From positions 186,001-250,000 of the forward strand of contig JAJDVW010000022.1 in the NCBI GenBank assembly GCA_022825925.1: a stretch of DNA of 64,000 bases. Reading direction: 5' to 3'. The notes under the pieces were generated by a model. It saw nothing but the letters and a program-made list of their open reading frames with translations. It had not been told where the DNA came from and ran no database searches. Position 1 is the first letter of the stretch. The number at the start of each line of letters is the position of its first letter. Made by a program: the position numbers and the translations under genes. Of the stretch, positions 55,039 through 63,902 are shown in pieces. Origin of the DNA: Pseudomonadales bacterium (lineage in GTDB: Bacteria > Pseudomonadota > Gammaproteobacteria > Pseudomonadales > Azotimanducaceae).

Positions 55039-56012
55039 CGAAAGCGGTACTGGTTGAAGGGGATGCGCTGGTCTGGGGGGACGCCGATGTCGGTGCGCCG
55101 GGTCCGGGCGAGGTCCTGATCGTCAACCGCGCGAGCGCGGTGAACCGGGCCGACTTGGCGCAGCGCGCGGGCGGTTATCCGCCGCCGACGGGGGCGAGCG
55201 AGATACTTGGCCTCGAATGCGCCGGCATCGTCGAAGCGGTCGGGGAGGGCGTCGCGCGCGTGGAGTCCGGGGACCGGGTGTGTGCGCTGCTCGCCGGCGG
55301 CGGCTACGCGGAACGCGTGCTGGCGCCCGCGGGCCAGGTGCTGAAGATCCCCGGCGAGCTGTCCTTCACCGAGGCGGCGGCGCTGCCGGAGGTGTTCGCC
55401 ACGGCGTATCTCAATCTCTTCGTCGAGGGCAGCCTGCAGTTCGGAGAGACGGCGCTCCTGCACGCCGGCGCCAGCGGCGTGGGCACCGCGGGCATCCAGC
55501 TCTGCCGCGAGTTCGGCAGCCCCTGCTTCGTGACGGCCGGCAGCGACGAGAAGGTCGCGCGGTGTGTCGAACTCGGCGCGGCGGGGGGAGCCAACCGGCA
55601 CACCGAACGTTTCGCGGACAAGGTCCCGGAGTGGACGGACGGCGCGGGACTGGACGTCGTCCTCGACCCGGTCGGCGCAGCCTACCTCGAGGACAACCTG
55701 CGCGCCCTCAAGCCCGACGGGCGCCTCGTGATCATCGGCCTGCTCGGAGGCGCGGACCTCGCGGTGGAACGCGGTCTGGGCCTGATGATGATGAAGCGGC
55801 TGCGCATCGTCGGCTCGACGCTGCGGGCACGCTCCATCGCGCGCAAGGCCGCGGTGATGGACGCGCTCAAGGAACGGGTGTGGCCGGCCATCGCGGACGG
55901 GCGGATCCGCCCCGTCATCGAGGCCGTCGTGCCGATGCCCGAAGCGGACGCGGCCCACCGGCTGATCGCCGGGAACGAGACGTTCGGGAAGGTGGTGCTC
56001 GAGGTACCGTAG
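55035..56012 (+). CDS. NAD(P)H-quinone oxidoreductase, zinc-free MDR family (PIG3-like)
   Basis: A 325-residue medium-chain dehydrogenase/reductase of the quinone oxidoreductase group. No catalytic zinc ligands are seen. [30 protein letters not shown] is typical of the PIG3/TP53I3 type, and [20 protein letters not shown] is the nucleotide-binding motif. It probably reduces quinones with NADPH. Overlaps hisF by 4 bases, although a functional link to histidine synthesis is not apparent. Confidence 0.9.
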   Translation: MTKAVLVEGDALVWGDADVGAPGPGEVLIVNRASAVNRADLAQRAGGYPPPTGASEILGLECAGIVEAVGEGVARVESGDRVCALLAGGGYAERVLAPAGQVLKIPGELSFTEAAALPEVFATAYLNLFVEGSLQFGETALLHAGASGVGTAGIQLCREFGSPCFVTAGSDEKVARCVELGAAGGANRHTERFADKVPEWTDGAGLDVVLDPVGAAYLEDNLRALKPDGRLVIIGLLGGADLAVERGLGLMMMKRLRIVGSTLRARSIARKAAVMDALKERVWPAIADGRIRPVIEAVVPMPEADAAHRLIAGNETFGKVVLEVP

Positions 56013-56020
56013 CCCGCGCT

Positions 56021-57292
56021 CTACCCGCGGCGCCGAATCGCGCGGTCGACCCAGACCCGCTTCGTGGCGGCGTCGTAACGGGCGTGAAACGGCCGGTAGA
56101 ACGACGCACAGAACCCCTGCAGCTTCGTTCTCGCCCTCTGCAGGGAGTCCGCGACCAGATAACGGGGTTGGAGATCGGTGATCGGGTACGGCTCGCGGGC
56201 GGCCGCCTCGGGATCCCAGGGTCTGAACGCGTCCTCGGGAAGGTCGCCGCCGCATGCGCGCTTCAGCTCGCGGACGCTCGAGAGCACGCCGGCGCCGTAC
56301 GCCTTGCGTTGGCCGTTCTCCCACAGGAGCCCGAACTCGACCGAGTACCAGTAGCAGCGCGCCAGGCGCTCGACATCGTCATCGGTCGCGCCGAGGCTCG
56401 CGAGACCGATCTCCTGCGACAGCTCCGCGAAGGCAGGGTCGGCGAACATGGGGGCGTGGCCGAGCAGTTCGTGACAGACGTCCGGCTCGGGGGTGTAGAA
56501 CGGGACCGAATGGTGGCGCACGTACTGCGTCGAGAAGAACACCCGAAAGGCCAGGGCGTTCAGGAAGTCCCGCGGGCGCAGGAGACCCGCCACGGGGCGC
56601 AGGACGAACCCGGTGCGCGCTTCGAGGAACGCGCTCACGTCGCGCCCTTGCGGAATCGACCCGGGGCCGAAGCCGCAGCGCCTCTCGAGTTCGTCGAACG
56701 CCGCCAGGTAGGCGCGGCAGCCGTGTCGGCTCCGCAACGGCGCGAGGCGGCGGTAGACCCTGCCCCAGGTCTCGGTCTCGGCGGCCGTGTACTCGATGAC
56801 GGGGAACGGTGCGCCGTGGCGGTACGCCTGGGCGAGGCGGCCGATGTCGGCGCGTCGGCGTCGGTAGCCGCGGTCGGAGAACCCCGGATGGTCGGTGTGC
56901 AGCGCGCCGCCGGCGTCGAGCGTGTTGCTTGCCACGAGGTCCAGTTCCGCGATGTCGCGCGGGAACCAGGGCACGTCGGCTTCGCCGAGGACCGTCACCT
57001 GAGTCGTGGTGCGCGAGAGTTCGGCGATCGCTCGCGCGAGCGGAGAGTCGTCCCGCCGGCCTTCGCAGTCGACGTAGAAGTCGAAAGTGCGGCCGCGCCG
57101 GGGGCGCGACTCGATGCGCGTCAGGTTGACGCCGTGGCTTGCGAACGGCCGGAGCGCCGACTCCAGGGCTCCCGGACGGTCGTCCAGCCTGAGCAGGAGG
57201 GTCACGCGTTGCTCGGCGCCCCCGGCCGCTGACCCGGTTTCCGTCACGGTCGGCGGGGCGGACCGGGCGTCAATGCTCGGCCCGTTGCTCAC
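56021..57292 (-). CDS. phhA: Aromatic amino acid hydroxylase with N-terminal ACT domain
   Basis: A 423-residue pterin-dependent hydroxylase, probably phenylalanine 4-monooxygenase. Iron ligands are the two His of PDVCHELLGHAPMF and the Glu of CYWYSVEFGL. An ACT domain at about residues 28-105 (VTLLLRLDDRPGALESALRPFASHGVNLTRIESRP) precedes the catalytic domain, an arrangement typical of animal enzymes, whereas the well-known bacterial PhhA has only the catalytic domain. Allosteric control by phenylalanine is therefore possible. Last gene of the hppD operon; start overlaps the VOC gene by 23 bases. Confidence 0.9.
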   Translation of the reverse strand: MSNGPSIDARSAPPTVTETGSAAGGAEQRVTLLLRLDDRPGALESALRPFASHGVNLTRIESRPRRGRTFDFYVDCEGRRDDSPLARAIAELSRTTTQVTVLGEADVPWFPRDIAELDLVASNTLDAGGALHTDHPGFSDRGYRRRRADIGRLAQAYRHGAPFPVIEYTAAETETWGRVYRRLAPLRSRHGCRAYLAAFDELERRCGFGPGSIPQGRDVSAFLEARTGFVLRPVAGLLRPRDFLNALAFRVFFSTQYVRHHSVPFYTPEPDVCHELLGHAPMFADPAFAELSQEIGLASLGATDDDVERLARCYWYSVEFGLLWENGQRKAYGAGVLSSVRELKRACGGDLPEDAFRPWDPEAAAREPYPITDLQPRYLVADSLQRARTKLQGFCASFYRPFHARYDAATKRVWVDRAIRRRG

Positions 57293-57824
57293 GGTTCTCG
57301 GCGGGATCGTGGAGCCAGCGCGCGTGACGCGGTGCGCGTTTCGTTCTCGCCCACTCCGCGAGCATGTCTTCGGCCACCGCGTGTGCGCGTCTCCGGAGGT
57401 GTTCGCCGCCCTTGTTGCAGGCGAGTTCGAGGCGGTGGCCGTTCGGATCGAAGAAGTAGATGGAGTCGAAGATGCCGTGGTCCACCGGCCCGAGCACGTC
57501 GAGGCCAGCGGCTTCGAGGCGGGCTTTCGAGGCGGTCAGCGCATCGAGGCTCTCCACCTCGAAGGCGATGTGCTGCACCCACGGAGGGGTATTGGGATCC
57601 CGTTCCATCGGCGCGCGGTGTGGGAGTTCGAAGAAGGCCAGGACATTGCCCATCCCGGCGTCCAGGAAGACGTGCAGGTACGGGTCGGGCTCGCCCGTAG
57701 AGGGGACGCGGTCCTCGGCGAACGCGAGCTGGAACTCCATGCCGAGCACGTCGCGGTAGAACTCCACGGTCTCGCGGGCATCGTTGCAGCGATAGGCGAC
57801 GTGGTGGATGCGGGTGACGTTCAC
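57270..57824 (-). CDS. VOC family (glyoxalase/dioxygenase-fold) protein
   Basis: A 184-residue protein of the vicinal oxygen chelate superfamily. Metal ligand candidates are His in [10 protein letters not shown], His in WVQHIAFEV and Glu in GHRLELACN. Such proteins may be lyases, isomerases or dioxygenases. It lies between hppD and the hydroxylase with overlaps on both sides, so it likely acts in aromatic amino acid breakdown, but its reaction is unknown. The C-terminal 45 residues are charged and non-conserved. Confidence 0.85.
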   Translation of the reverse strand: MNVTRIHHVAYRCNDARETVEFYRDVLGMEFQLAFAEDRVPSTGEPDPYLHVFLDAGMGNVLAFFELPHRAPMERDPNTPPWVQHIAFEVESLDALTASKARLEAAGLDVLGPVDHGIFDSIYFFDPNGHRLELACNKGGEHLRRRAHAVAEDMLAEWARTKRAPRHARWLHDPAENREQRAEH

Positions 57825-58900
57825 GTCGCCGCCCCAGTCGCGGTACGGGCCTGGTGACGCTCGATCGACTCGAACAGCGCCTGGAAGTTGCCCTCGCCGA
57901 ATCCCTCGTCCCGCTTGCGCTCGATGAACTCGAAGAAGATCGGGCCGATGAGCGGCTTCGAGAAGATCTGCAGCAGCAGGCGCGGGCGGCCGTCCGTCGC
58001 GACGCCGTCGACCAGGATGCCGTGCTCGGCCAGTCGGGCGACCGGCTCGCCATGGCCGGGAAGGCGCGCGTCGAGCGCCTCGTAGTAGGTGGGCGGAGGC
58101 GGCTCCATGAACGGTACCCCCCGCCCCGCGAGCGCTTCGCAGACCCTGGGCAGGTCATCGCACGCGAGCGCAATGTGCTGGATGCCCTCGCCGTTGTACC
58201 GGATCAGGAAGTCCTCCACCTGGCCGCCGCCGCCGGGCGCTTCCTCGTTCAGCGGGATGCGGATCTTGCCGTCGGGGGCCGTCATGGCGCGCGACACGAG
58301 GCCGGTGTTGCGCCCCTCGATGTCGAACCGGCGCATCTCCCGGAAGTCGAAGATGCGCTCGTAGAAGCGCGCCCAGTGATCGATGCGCCCGCGGTACACG
58401 TTGTGGGTCAGGTGGTCGACGCGGTCGAGCCCGACGCCGCGCGGCCGGCGGTCGGCCCCGGGCAGGAACTCGAAGTCGATGTCGTAGATGCTGCTGCCGG
58501 GCTCGCAGCGGTCGATCAGGTAGATCGGCATCCCGCCGATGCCGCGGATCGCCGGCAGGCGCAGTTCCATCGGCCCGGGTGGCGTGTCCATGGACCGTGC
58601 GCCCCGCGCCAGCGCGCGGGCATACGCGCGGTGCGCGTCCCGTACGCGGAACGCCAGCCCCGCGACGCACGATCCATGCTCCTCGGCGAGGACCCGGGCG
58701 GTACTGCCCGGCTCGTAGTTGACCACGACGTTGATGTCGTTCTGGCGCCACAGTTCCACGGCCTTCGAGCGGTGGCGCGCGACCTGCTCGAACCCGAGCA
58801 TCTCGAAGACCGGCTCCAGGCTCCCGGGGCCGCTCGCGGCGAACTCCACGAACTCGAAGCCGTCGAGGCCCATGGGGTTGTCGGGTGTGCCGTGTCTCAT
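57821..58900 (-). CDS. hppD: 4-Hydroxyphenylpyruvate dioxygenase
   Basis: A 359-residue non-heme iron enzyme converting 4-hydroxyphenylpyruvate to homogentisate. Iron ligands: His in [11 protein letters not shown], His in [11 protein letters not shown] and Glu in [18 protein letters not shown]. Length normal. The ATG follows GGAG. First gene of hppD-VOC-phhA, which converts Phe to Tyr and then, via an aminotransferase not seen here, to homogentisate. Divergent from an Lrp-type regulator that probably controls it. Confidence 0.95.
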   Translation of the reverse strand: MRHGTPDNPMGLDGFEFVEFAASGPGSLEPVFEMLGFEQVARHRSKAVELWRQNDINVVVNYEPGSTARVLAEEHGSCVAGLAFRVRDAHRAYARALARGARSMDTPPGPMELRLPAIRGIGGMPIYLIDRCEPGSSIYDIDFEFLPGADRRPRGVGLDRVDHLTHNVYRGRIDHWARFYERIFDFREMRRFDIEGRNTGLVSRAMTAPDGKIRIPLNEEAPGGGGQVEDFLIRYNGEGIQHIALACDDLPRVCEALAGRGVPFMEPPPPTYYEALDARLPGHGEPVARLAEHGILVDGVATDGRPRLLLQIFSKPLIGPIFFEFIERKRDEGFGEGNFQALFESIERHQARTATGAAT

Positions 58901-59031
58901 GCTGGCTCCAGGGAAGGCCTGTCCCGATCATAGACAGGTACTCGGGGAATATTTGGCCTTTTTTGACTTCGTACGAGGAGAAAAGAGAAACTTCTGCTCA
59001 CGAAAGGCGATCCAAGGGACATTTCTTCCAA
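58901..59031. promoter_or_regulatory. Divergent control region hppD / Lrp-type regulator
   Basis: 131 bases, A+T-rich compared with its neighbourhood, with T- and A-runs (TATTTGGCCTTTTTTGAC, AGGAGAAAAGAGAAAC). The composition and position between an Lrp-family gene and a catabolic operon suggest binding sites for the regulator; no unambiguous consensus was found. Confidence 0.5.
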
Positions 59032-59490
59032 ATGAGCCTCGACCGCACTGATCGGCGCATCCTGGCCGCCCTACAGGACAGCGGACGGATGTCGAACGTG
59101 GAACTGGCCGCTCTCGTGGGCCTGTCCGAGTCGCCCTGTTTCCGCCGCGTGCGCAACCTCGAGCGTCGCGGCGTCATACGCGGCTACGCGGCGGCGGTGG
59201 ACCCGCGGGCGCTGGACCTGCGCGTGACGGCATTCGTGCTGGTGACGCTCGAGAAACAGTCCGATGCGCGTACGGGCGCCCTGTACGACCGCATCCGCAA
59301 CGAGCCGCACATCGTCGAGTGCCACGCCATGAGCGGGCGCCACGACCTGATCCTGAAGGTGGTCGCGCGCGACATCGACCACTTCTCGGAACTGGTCATG
59401 CGGGGGATCCTGCGGTACCCGGGGGTGCTGCACGTGGAGTCGAGCTTCAGCATGAGCGAGATCAAGGACTCGCCGGCGCTGCCCGCCTGA
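59032..59490 (+). CDS. Lrp/AsnC family transcriptional regulator
   Basis: A 152-residue regulator. The N-terminal winged helix (LDRTDRRILAALQDSGRMSNVELAALVGLSESPCFRRVRNLERRGVI) is followed by the RAM/ACT-like ligand-binding domain with GRHDLILKVVARDID and GVLHVESSFSMSEIK. Lrp-family proteins sense amino acids, here most likely Phe or Tyr, given the divergent degradation operon. ATG at 59032 is the family start; the longer frame upstream is rejected. Confidence 0.93.
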   Translation: MSLDRTDRRILAALQDSGRMSNVELAALVGLSESPCFRRVRNLERRGVIRGYAAAVDPRALDLRVTAFVLVTLEKQSDARTGALYDRIRNEPHIVECHAMSGRHDLILKVVARDIDHFSELVMRGILRYPGVLHVESSFSMSEIKDSPALPA

Positions 59491-59523
59491 TCCGGGATGT
59501 CTCGCTGAAGCCGGCCTTGAGCC

Positions 59524-61104
59524 TCAGGCCTCCCAGAGCGCCTCGTCCGGGCCCTCGAACCGGGGCAGCGCCGCCTCGAGGTGCCGCATGACGGCGAGGA
59601 CGATGTCGTCCCGCCAGGGATTGGCGACGACCTGCACGCCGATCGGCACGCCGCTCCCGGCCGTCCCGCCGCGCACGACGCCGGCCGGCCACCCCGTCAG
59701 GTCGTAGGCTTCGGTGTAACTCGCGTCCTCGGAAGGGAACGGCGAGTCCCCCGGCTCCGGATGCAGCGGTGCCGGATGGGCGTTCACGGGAGAGATGAGC
59801 ACGTCGTAGCGCGCCATGTGGCGCTGCATGCGGCGTCGGTAGTCCTCGAACCGGGCCAACTGGCCGATCAGTGCGTCCGCCGGGATCGCGTTGTTGCCGG
59901 CGGCCTTCGCGAACCACCTGAACCAGTTGTTCGCGTAGTCCTCGATGTCGGTGCCGGCCTCGTCGAGCAGCTTCCGCACGCCGGCATGGGCGCCGACGGG
60001 CCAGAAGCCGCTGCCGACTTCACTGGTCTCGGTGATGCCGTCCAGGCGGTCCCGCCGCATCGCGAGGCCCGCGCCGGCAAGGATCGCCTCCGCCTCCTCC
60101 ACCGCGGCGACGGTCTCCGCGTCCGGCGCCGCGACCCCGTTGTCGATCATGACGGCGCAGCGCAGTCCGGCCAGGCGCACGGCCTCGGAGGAGGCGACCG
60201 GCACGGGTTGAATGCGCGTGTCGACGCCGTCTGGTCCCCGGATGACGGAGAGGATCAGCTCGAGATCCGCCACGGTGCGCGCCATGGGACCGGCGTGGCT
60301 GACGGAGTCGGTCAGCATGCCGGGAGGCAGGCAGAGCCCGGTGCGGGGCACGCTGCCGCTCGTCGGCTTGAGGCCGACCGTGCCGCAGGCGTGCGACGGC
60401 ACGCGAATGCTGCCGCCGTAGTCCGTGCCGATGTCGAACGAGGTCAGCCCCGCCGCGATCGCCGCCGCGGCCCCGCCGCTGCTGCCGCCGGGAGAACGCT
60501 CGAGGGCGTAGGGATTGTTCGTGAAGCCGTGGATCCGGTTGTAGGTCTCGAAGGACAGCGTGAACTCCGGGGTATTGGTCTTGCCCAGCAGGATCGCCCC
60601 CGCCGCTTTCAGCCGCGCCACCACGGTCGCGTCGGCGGCGGGCACGAAGTCACGGCGCCCGATCGTGCCCCAGGTGGATACCGTGCCCGCCGTGTCGAAG
60701 CAGTCCTTGATGGTCATCGGCACGCCGTGGAGCGGGCCTGCCGACCGCCCATCCGCGAGCGCGGCGTCCGCCTCCCGCGCCCGTTCCAGCGCGTCTTCCG
60801 CGAGCGCGACGACCGCGTTCAGCCTTGGGTTGAACCGCTCGATGCGCTCGAGGTACAGACGGACCAGTTCCTCGCTGGAAAGATCCCCGTTTCTGATCAG
60901 CTCGGCCTGTGCGGAGGTCGGCAGGTACGGAAGCGTGCGTGGAGGACTCGCCATGTTCGTGGACTCGTTTGCCTTGGAATGCGCCTGACGGGCCGCCAGC
61001 GTGATCGCCGGAACGATGGCGGACTGCACGATCGCGCGCCGCGACACGCCCCCGGAACGCGGGGCCGTCGGCGTGGTGTGCTCGTTCCGGCGTGCGTGCG
61101 GCAT
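59524..61104 (-). CDS. Amidase signature family enzyme, possibly Tat-exported
   Basis: A 526-residue amidase (476 if ATG 60954 is the start). The Ser-Ser-Lys triad is present: Lys in PMTIKDCFDTAG, Ser in SPGGSSGGAAAAIAAGL and Ser in GTDYGGSIRVPS. With the ATG at 61104 the N-terminus contains a twin-Arg and hydrophobic run, SRRAIVQSAIVPAITLAARQA, like a Tat signal. Such enzymes hydrolyse amides or carbamates; the substrate is unknown. An open frame continues upstream through the antisense of the next gene and is not coding. Confidence 0.88.
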   Translation of the reverse strand: MPHARRNEHTTPTAPRSGGVSRRAIVQSAIVPAITLAARQAHSKANESTNMASPPRTLPYLPTSAQAELIRNGDLSSEELVRLYLERIERFNPRLNAVVALAEDALERAREADAALADGRSAGPLHGVPMTIKDCFDTAGTVSTWGTIGRRDFVPAADATVVARLKAAGAILLGKTNTPEFTLSFETYNRIHGFTNNPYALERSPGGSSGGAAAAIAAGLTSFDIGTDYGGSIRVPSHACGTVGLKPTSGSVPRTGLCLPPGMLTDSVSHAGPMARTVADLELILSVIRGPDGVDTRIQPVPVASSEAVRLAGLRCAVMIDNGVAAPDAETVAAVEEAEAILAGAGLAMRRDRLDGITETSEVGSGFWPVGAHAGVRKLLDEAGTDIEDYANNWFRWFAKAAGNNAIPADALIGQLARFEDYRRRMQRHMARYDVLISPVNAHPAPLHPEPGDSPFPSEDASYTEAYDLTGWPAGVVRGGTAGSGVPIGVQVVANPWRDDIVLAVMRHLEAALPRFEGPDEALWEA

Positions 61105-61203
61105 CGGTCCGGTTCCGCGCTGTCGGGTGACGGAGCATTGAGCCACATCCGGGGTCCGACCGCATCGTAGAATCCACTCCGGTCTGGCGACAGGCGGGGA
61201 GGA

Positions 61204-63585
61204 ATGGCCTTGGCGGAACCGCTCAGAGTGCTCGAACTGGGTACCGGCGTGGCGTCGGCGTACGCGGGGAAGCTGATGGCCGACGTCGGCGCGGACGTCG
61301 TCAAGGTCGAGTCTCCCGCCGGCGACCCGGCCCGGCGGCGCGGGCCGTTTCCCGGGGGCGTGCCCGATCCCGAGCGGAGCGGCATGTTCCTCGCCCTGAA
61401 TCTCAACAAGCGCGGGATCACGCTCGACCTCCCCTGGACCCGCACCGAACTGGACCGCCTGCTCGCCTGGGCGGACATCGTGGTGCACGACCTGCGGGCG
61501 TCGGCCGCGGCGGCCCGGGGCCTCGACGCGACATCCCTGCGATCCTCCTACCCCGGGCTCGTGACCCTGGCGATCACGCCCTTCGGCCAGACGGGTCCCT
61601 ACGCCGAGTTCGGGGCGGAAGAACTCACGGTCGCGAACGCGGGAGGGTGGGCGTACGTCTGTCCGGCCACGTCCACCGATCCGTCGCTCCCGCCGCTCAA
61701 GGTGTTCGGCGATCAATGCGCGCTCATGTCGGGGGTCGCCGGGACTACGGCGGCGCTCGCCGTCGCGCGCGAAGCGCGCCGCTCGGGGGTGGGCGAGTAC
61801 ATCGATCTCTCCGAGCAGGCCTATGTGGCGTCCGTTCTGGAGGGCGGCCTGCCGGCGTACTCGTACCTCGACCAGGTGGCCGCGCGGCACCACAAGCGCC
61901 TGCTGATCCCCTGGCGCATCTTCGACGCGAAGGACGGTCCCATCTTCATCGTCTGTGTCGAGCAGGACCAGTGGGAACGGCTGGTGGAGTTCATGGGGCA
62001 CCCGGACTGGGCCGACCTGCCGACCTTCGCCCAGAATGCCGATCGCGCCGAGAACGAGGACCTGGTGCACCTGTTCGTGCAGGAGTTCGTCGGCGAGTGG
62101 AACGCCCACGAGCTCTACCACGCGGCCCAGGCGCACCGCATCTGCGTCGCGCCCGTGATGAGCCTGCCGGAACTCTCGGCGAACGAGCACCTGCGCGCCC
62201 GGGGTTTCTTCGTCGAAGCGGGCGAGGGAGAGGCCCGCATGGAGTACCTCGCTCCCGCGGCGGTTTCCAGGAGCGGCCGCGCGGCCATCGCCCGTCCGGC
62301 GCCGCGCCTGGGCGAGCACGACGGCACGGTCGACCTGCCCGCACGTGCGCGGCGGCCATCCCGGGGCGACGCGGGTCTGCCCCTGGCCGGTGTCCGGGTA
62401 CTCGATCTCACCTGGGCCTGGGCGGGACCGTTCTGCACGCTGAACCTCGCGCACCTCGGCGCCGAAGTGATCCGCGTCGAGTCGGCGAAGCGCGCCGACC
62501 TCTATCGCCGCCTGCGGATCTGTCCCGAGGAATGGGGCGACGACCTCGACGTGTCCGGCATGTTCAACCAGTGGCACCAGGGGAAGGCCAGCATGTCGGT
62601 CGACCTCGGCGCCCCGAAGGGCGTCGAGATCGTCAGGCGGCTGGTGGCCGAGAGCGACGTGGTCGTGCAGAACTTCGCCACGGGGGTGGTGGAGCGCCTC
62701 GGCCTGGGCTACGAGACGCTGCGCGGGATCAACCCGCGCATCGTCCTCGCCAGCATCACCGGCTACGGCCAGACCGGTCCGTACCGGCATTACATGGGGT
62801 ACGGCCCGGCGATGCCGCCGCTGACGGGGCTCGCGATGGCGACGGGCCACGTCGGCGGCGGGCCGGAGGAGTTCGGCCTCTCGATGCCGGACCCGACCGC
62901 CGGCATCACCGCGGCGATGAGCGTCGTGGCGGCGCTCCTGAAGCGTGACGAGACCGGCGCGGGCGACCACCTGGACATCACGCTCTGGGAAGCCACGGGC
63001 GTGCTCAACATGGAAGGGTGGATGCAGTACGTCATGACGGGCACCGAGCCCGCGCGCATCGGCAACCGCTCGCCCCGCATGGCCCCGCACGGCTGCTTCC
63101 CGTGCACCGGCGAGGACGCCTGGGTGTCGATCGCCTGCCGCGGCGACGCGGAGTGGTCCGCCCTGGCCCGACACATCGATCCCGCCCTGGCCCGCGACCC
63201 CCGTTTCGAGACCCTGGCCGACCGCAAGCGGCACGAGGACGCCCTCGAGGACATCGTCGCCGCGTGGACGGCGGACCGGGATCGCTGGGACATCACCCGA
63301 CTGCTGCAGGAGTCGGGGATCGCGGCGTTCCCGACCATGACGGCGCGGGACATCGTCCACGATCCCCACCTCGCGGCGCGGGGCTTCATCGAGCGCCTCG
63401 AACATTCGAAGGTGGGCCGCCGGGCGCACGCCGGCATCCCCTGGCTGCTCCACGCCCGGCCCAACGGAGTGTCGGCGCCGGCGCCGTGCCTCGGGGCGGA
63501 TACCGACCGGTACCTGCGCGAGATCCTCGGGATGTCGGAAGAGGAGATCGCGGGGCTTTACCGCGAGGGAATCGTCGGGGTTTGA
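61204..63585 (+). CDS. Tandem two-domain CaiB/BaiF (family III) CoA transferase
   Basis: A 793-residue protein with two complete family III CoA-transferase domains. Domain 1, about residues 6-385, begins LRVLELGTGVASAYAGKLMADVGADVVKVESP; domain 2, from about 392, begins LAGVRVLDLTWAWAGPFCTLNLAHLGAEVIRVE. Domain 2 has the Asp in SMPDPTAGI at the catalytic position and GYGQTGPY; domain 1 has FGDQCALMSG and PFGQTGPY. Most relatives are single-domain homodimers of about 400 residues, so this fusion makes a pseudodimer. Strong GGGGAGGA site before ATG; a -10-like TAGAAT at 61168-61173. Confidence 0.92.
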   Translation: MALAEPLRVLELGTGVASAYAGKLMADVGADVVKVESPAGDPARRRGPFPGGVPDPERSGMFLALNLNKRGITLDLPWTRTELDRLLAWADIVVHDLRASAAAARGLDATSLRSSYPGLVTLAITPFGQTGPYAEFGAEELTVANAGGWAYVCPATSTDPSLPPLKVFGDQCALMSGVAGTTAALAVAREARRSGVGEYIDLSEQAYVASVLEGGLPAYSYLDQVAARHHKRLLIPWRIFDAKDGPIFIVCVEQDQWERLVEFMGHPDWADLPTFAQNADRAENEDLVHLFVQEFVGEWNAHELYHAAQAHRICVAPVMSLPELSANEHLRARGFFVEAGEGEARMEYLAPAAVSRSGRAAIARPAPRLGEHDGTVDLPARARRPSRGDAGLPLAGVRVLDLTWAWAGPFCTLNLAHLGAEVIRVESAKRADLYRRLRICPEEWGDDLDVSGMFNQWHQGKASMSVDLGAPKGVEIVRRLVAESDVVVQNFATGVVERLGLGYETLRGINPRIVLASITGYGQTGPYRHYMGYGPAMPPLTGLAMATGHVGGGPEEFGLSMPDPTAGITAAMSVVAALLKRDETGAGDHLDITLWEATGVLNMEGWMQYVMTGTEPARIGNRSPRMAPHGCFPCTGEDAWVSIACRGDAEWSALARHIDPALARDPRFETLADRKRHEDALEDIVAAWTADRDRWDITRLLQESGIAAFPTMTARDIVHDPHLAARGFIERLEHSKVGRRAHAGIPWLLHARPNGVSAPAPCLGADTDRYLREILGMSEEEIAGLYREGIVGV

Positions 63586-63629
63586 GCGCTACGGTCCCGT
63601 GACGTTGAGCGAGGAAGCCGTGAGGCTGC

Positions 63630-63869
63630 GTGCATAAGACATACACCGTCAGCGTAGGCGACGACGTGCACCGCCGGGCCCGAATCAAGGCTGCGGAGCG
63701 CGGTACGTCGGTGTCTGCGGCGGTGCGCGAGTTGCTGGTGCGTTCGCCTTCGGCTGCCAGCGGGGTCGCAGCCGGTTCGAGAACATCGCAGGATCGGGTG
63801 TGTTGCCGCCGAACGGTGGCATCCGGCGGGGGAACTCCGGAGTCGAGGCAAGGGTCCGGCGATGCATGA
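63630..63869 (+). CDS. Small RHH-type antitoxin-like protein, orphan
   Basis: A 79-residue protein starting with GTG. The N-terminal 37 residues (YTVSVGDDVHRRARIKAAERGTSVSAAVRELL) match the ribbon-helix-helix antitoxins that accompany PIN toxins. After that the sequence loses similarity and is rich in Ser, Arg and Gly, so the 3' part may be frameshifted. No toxin gene follows. Probably a decayed toxin-antitoxin module. Confidence 0.55.
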   Translation: MHKTYTVSVGDDVHRRARIKAAERGTSVSAAVRELLVRSPSAASGVAAGSRTSQDRVCCRRTVASGGGTPESRQGSGDA

Positions 63870-63902
63870 GCCACGAACGGCCGTCCGGATCCGGGAGGAA
63901 CG

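Noticed and set aside
59524-63453. A 1309-codon leftward frame covering both the amidase and the CoA transferase region
   Set aside because: Only its C-terminal part (from 61104) is the amidase; the rest is antisense to the intact CoA transferase gene and has no domain.
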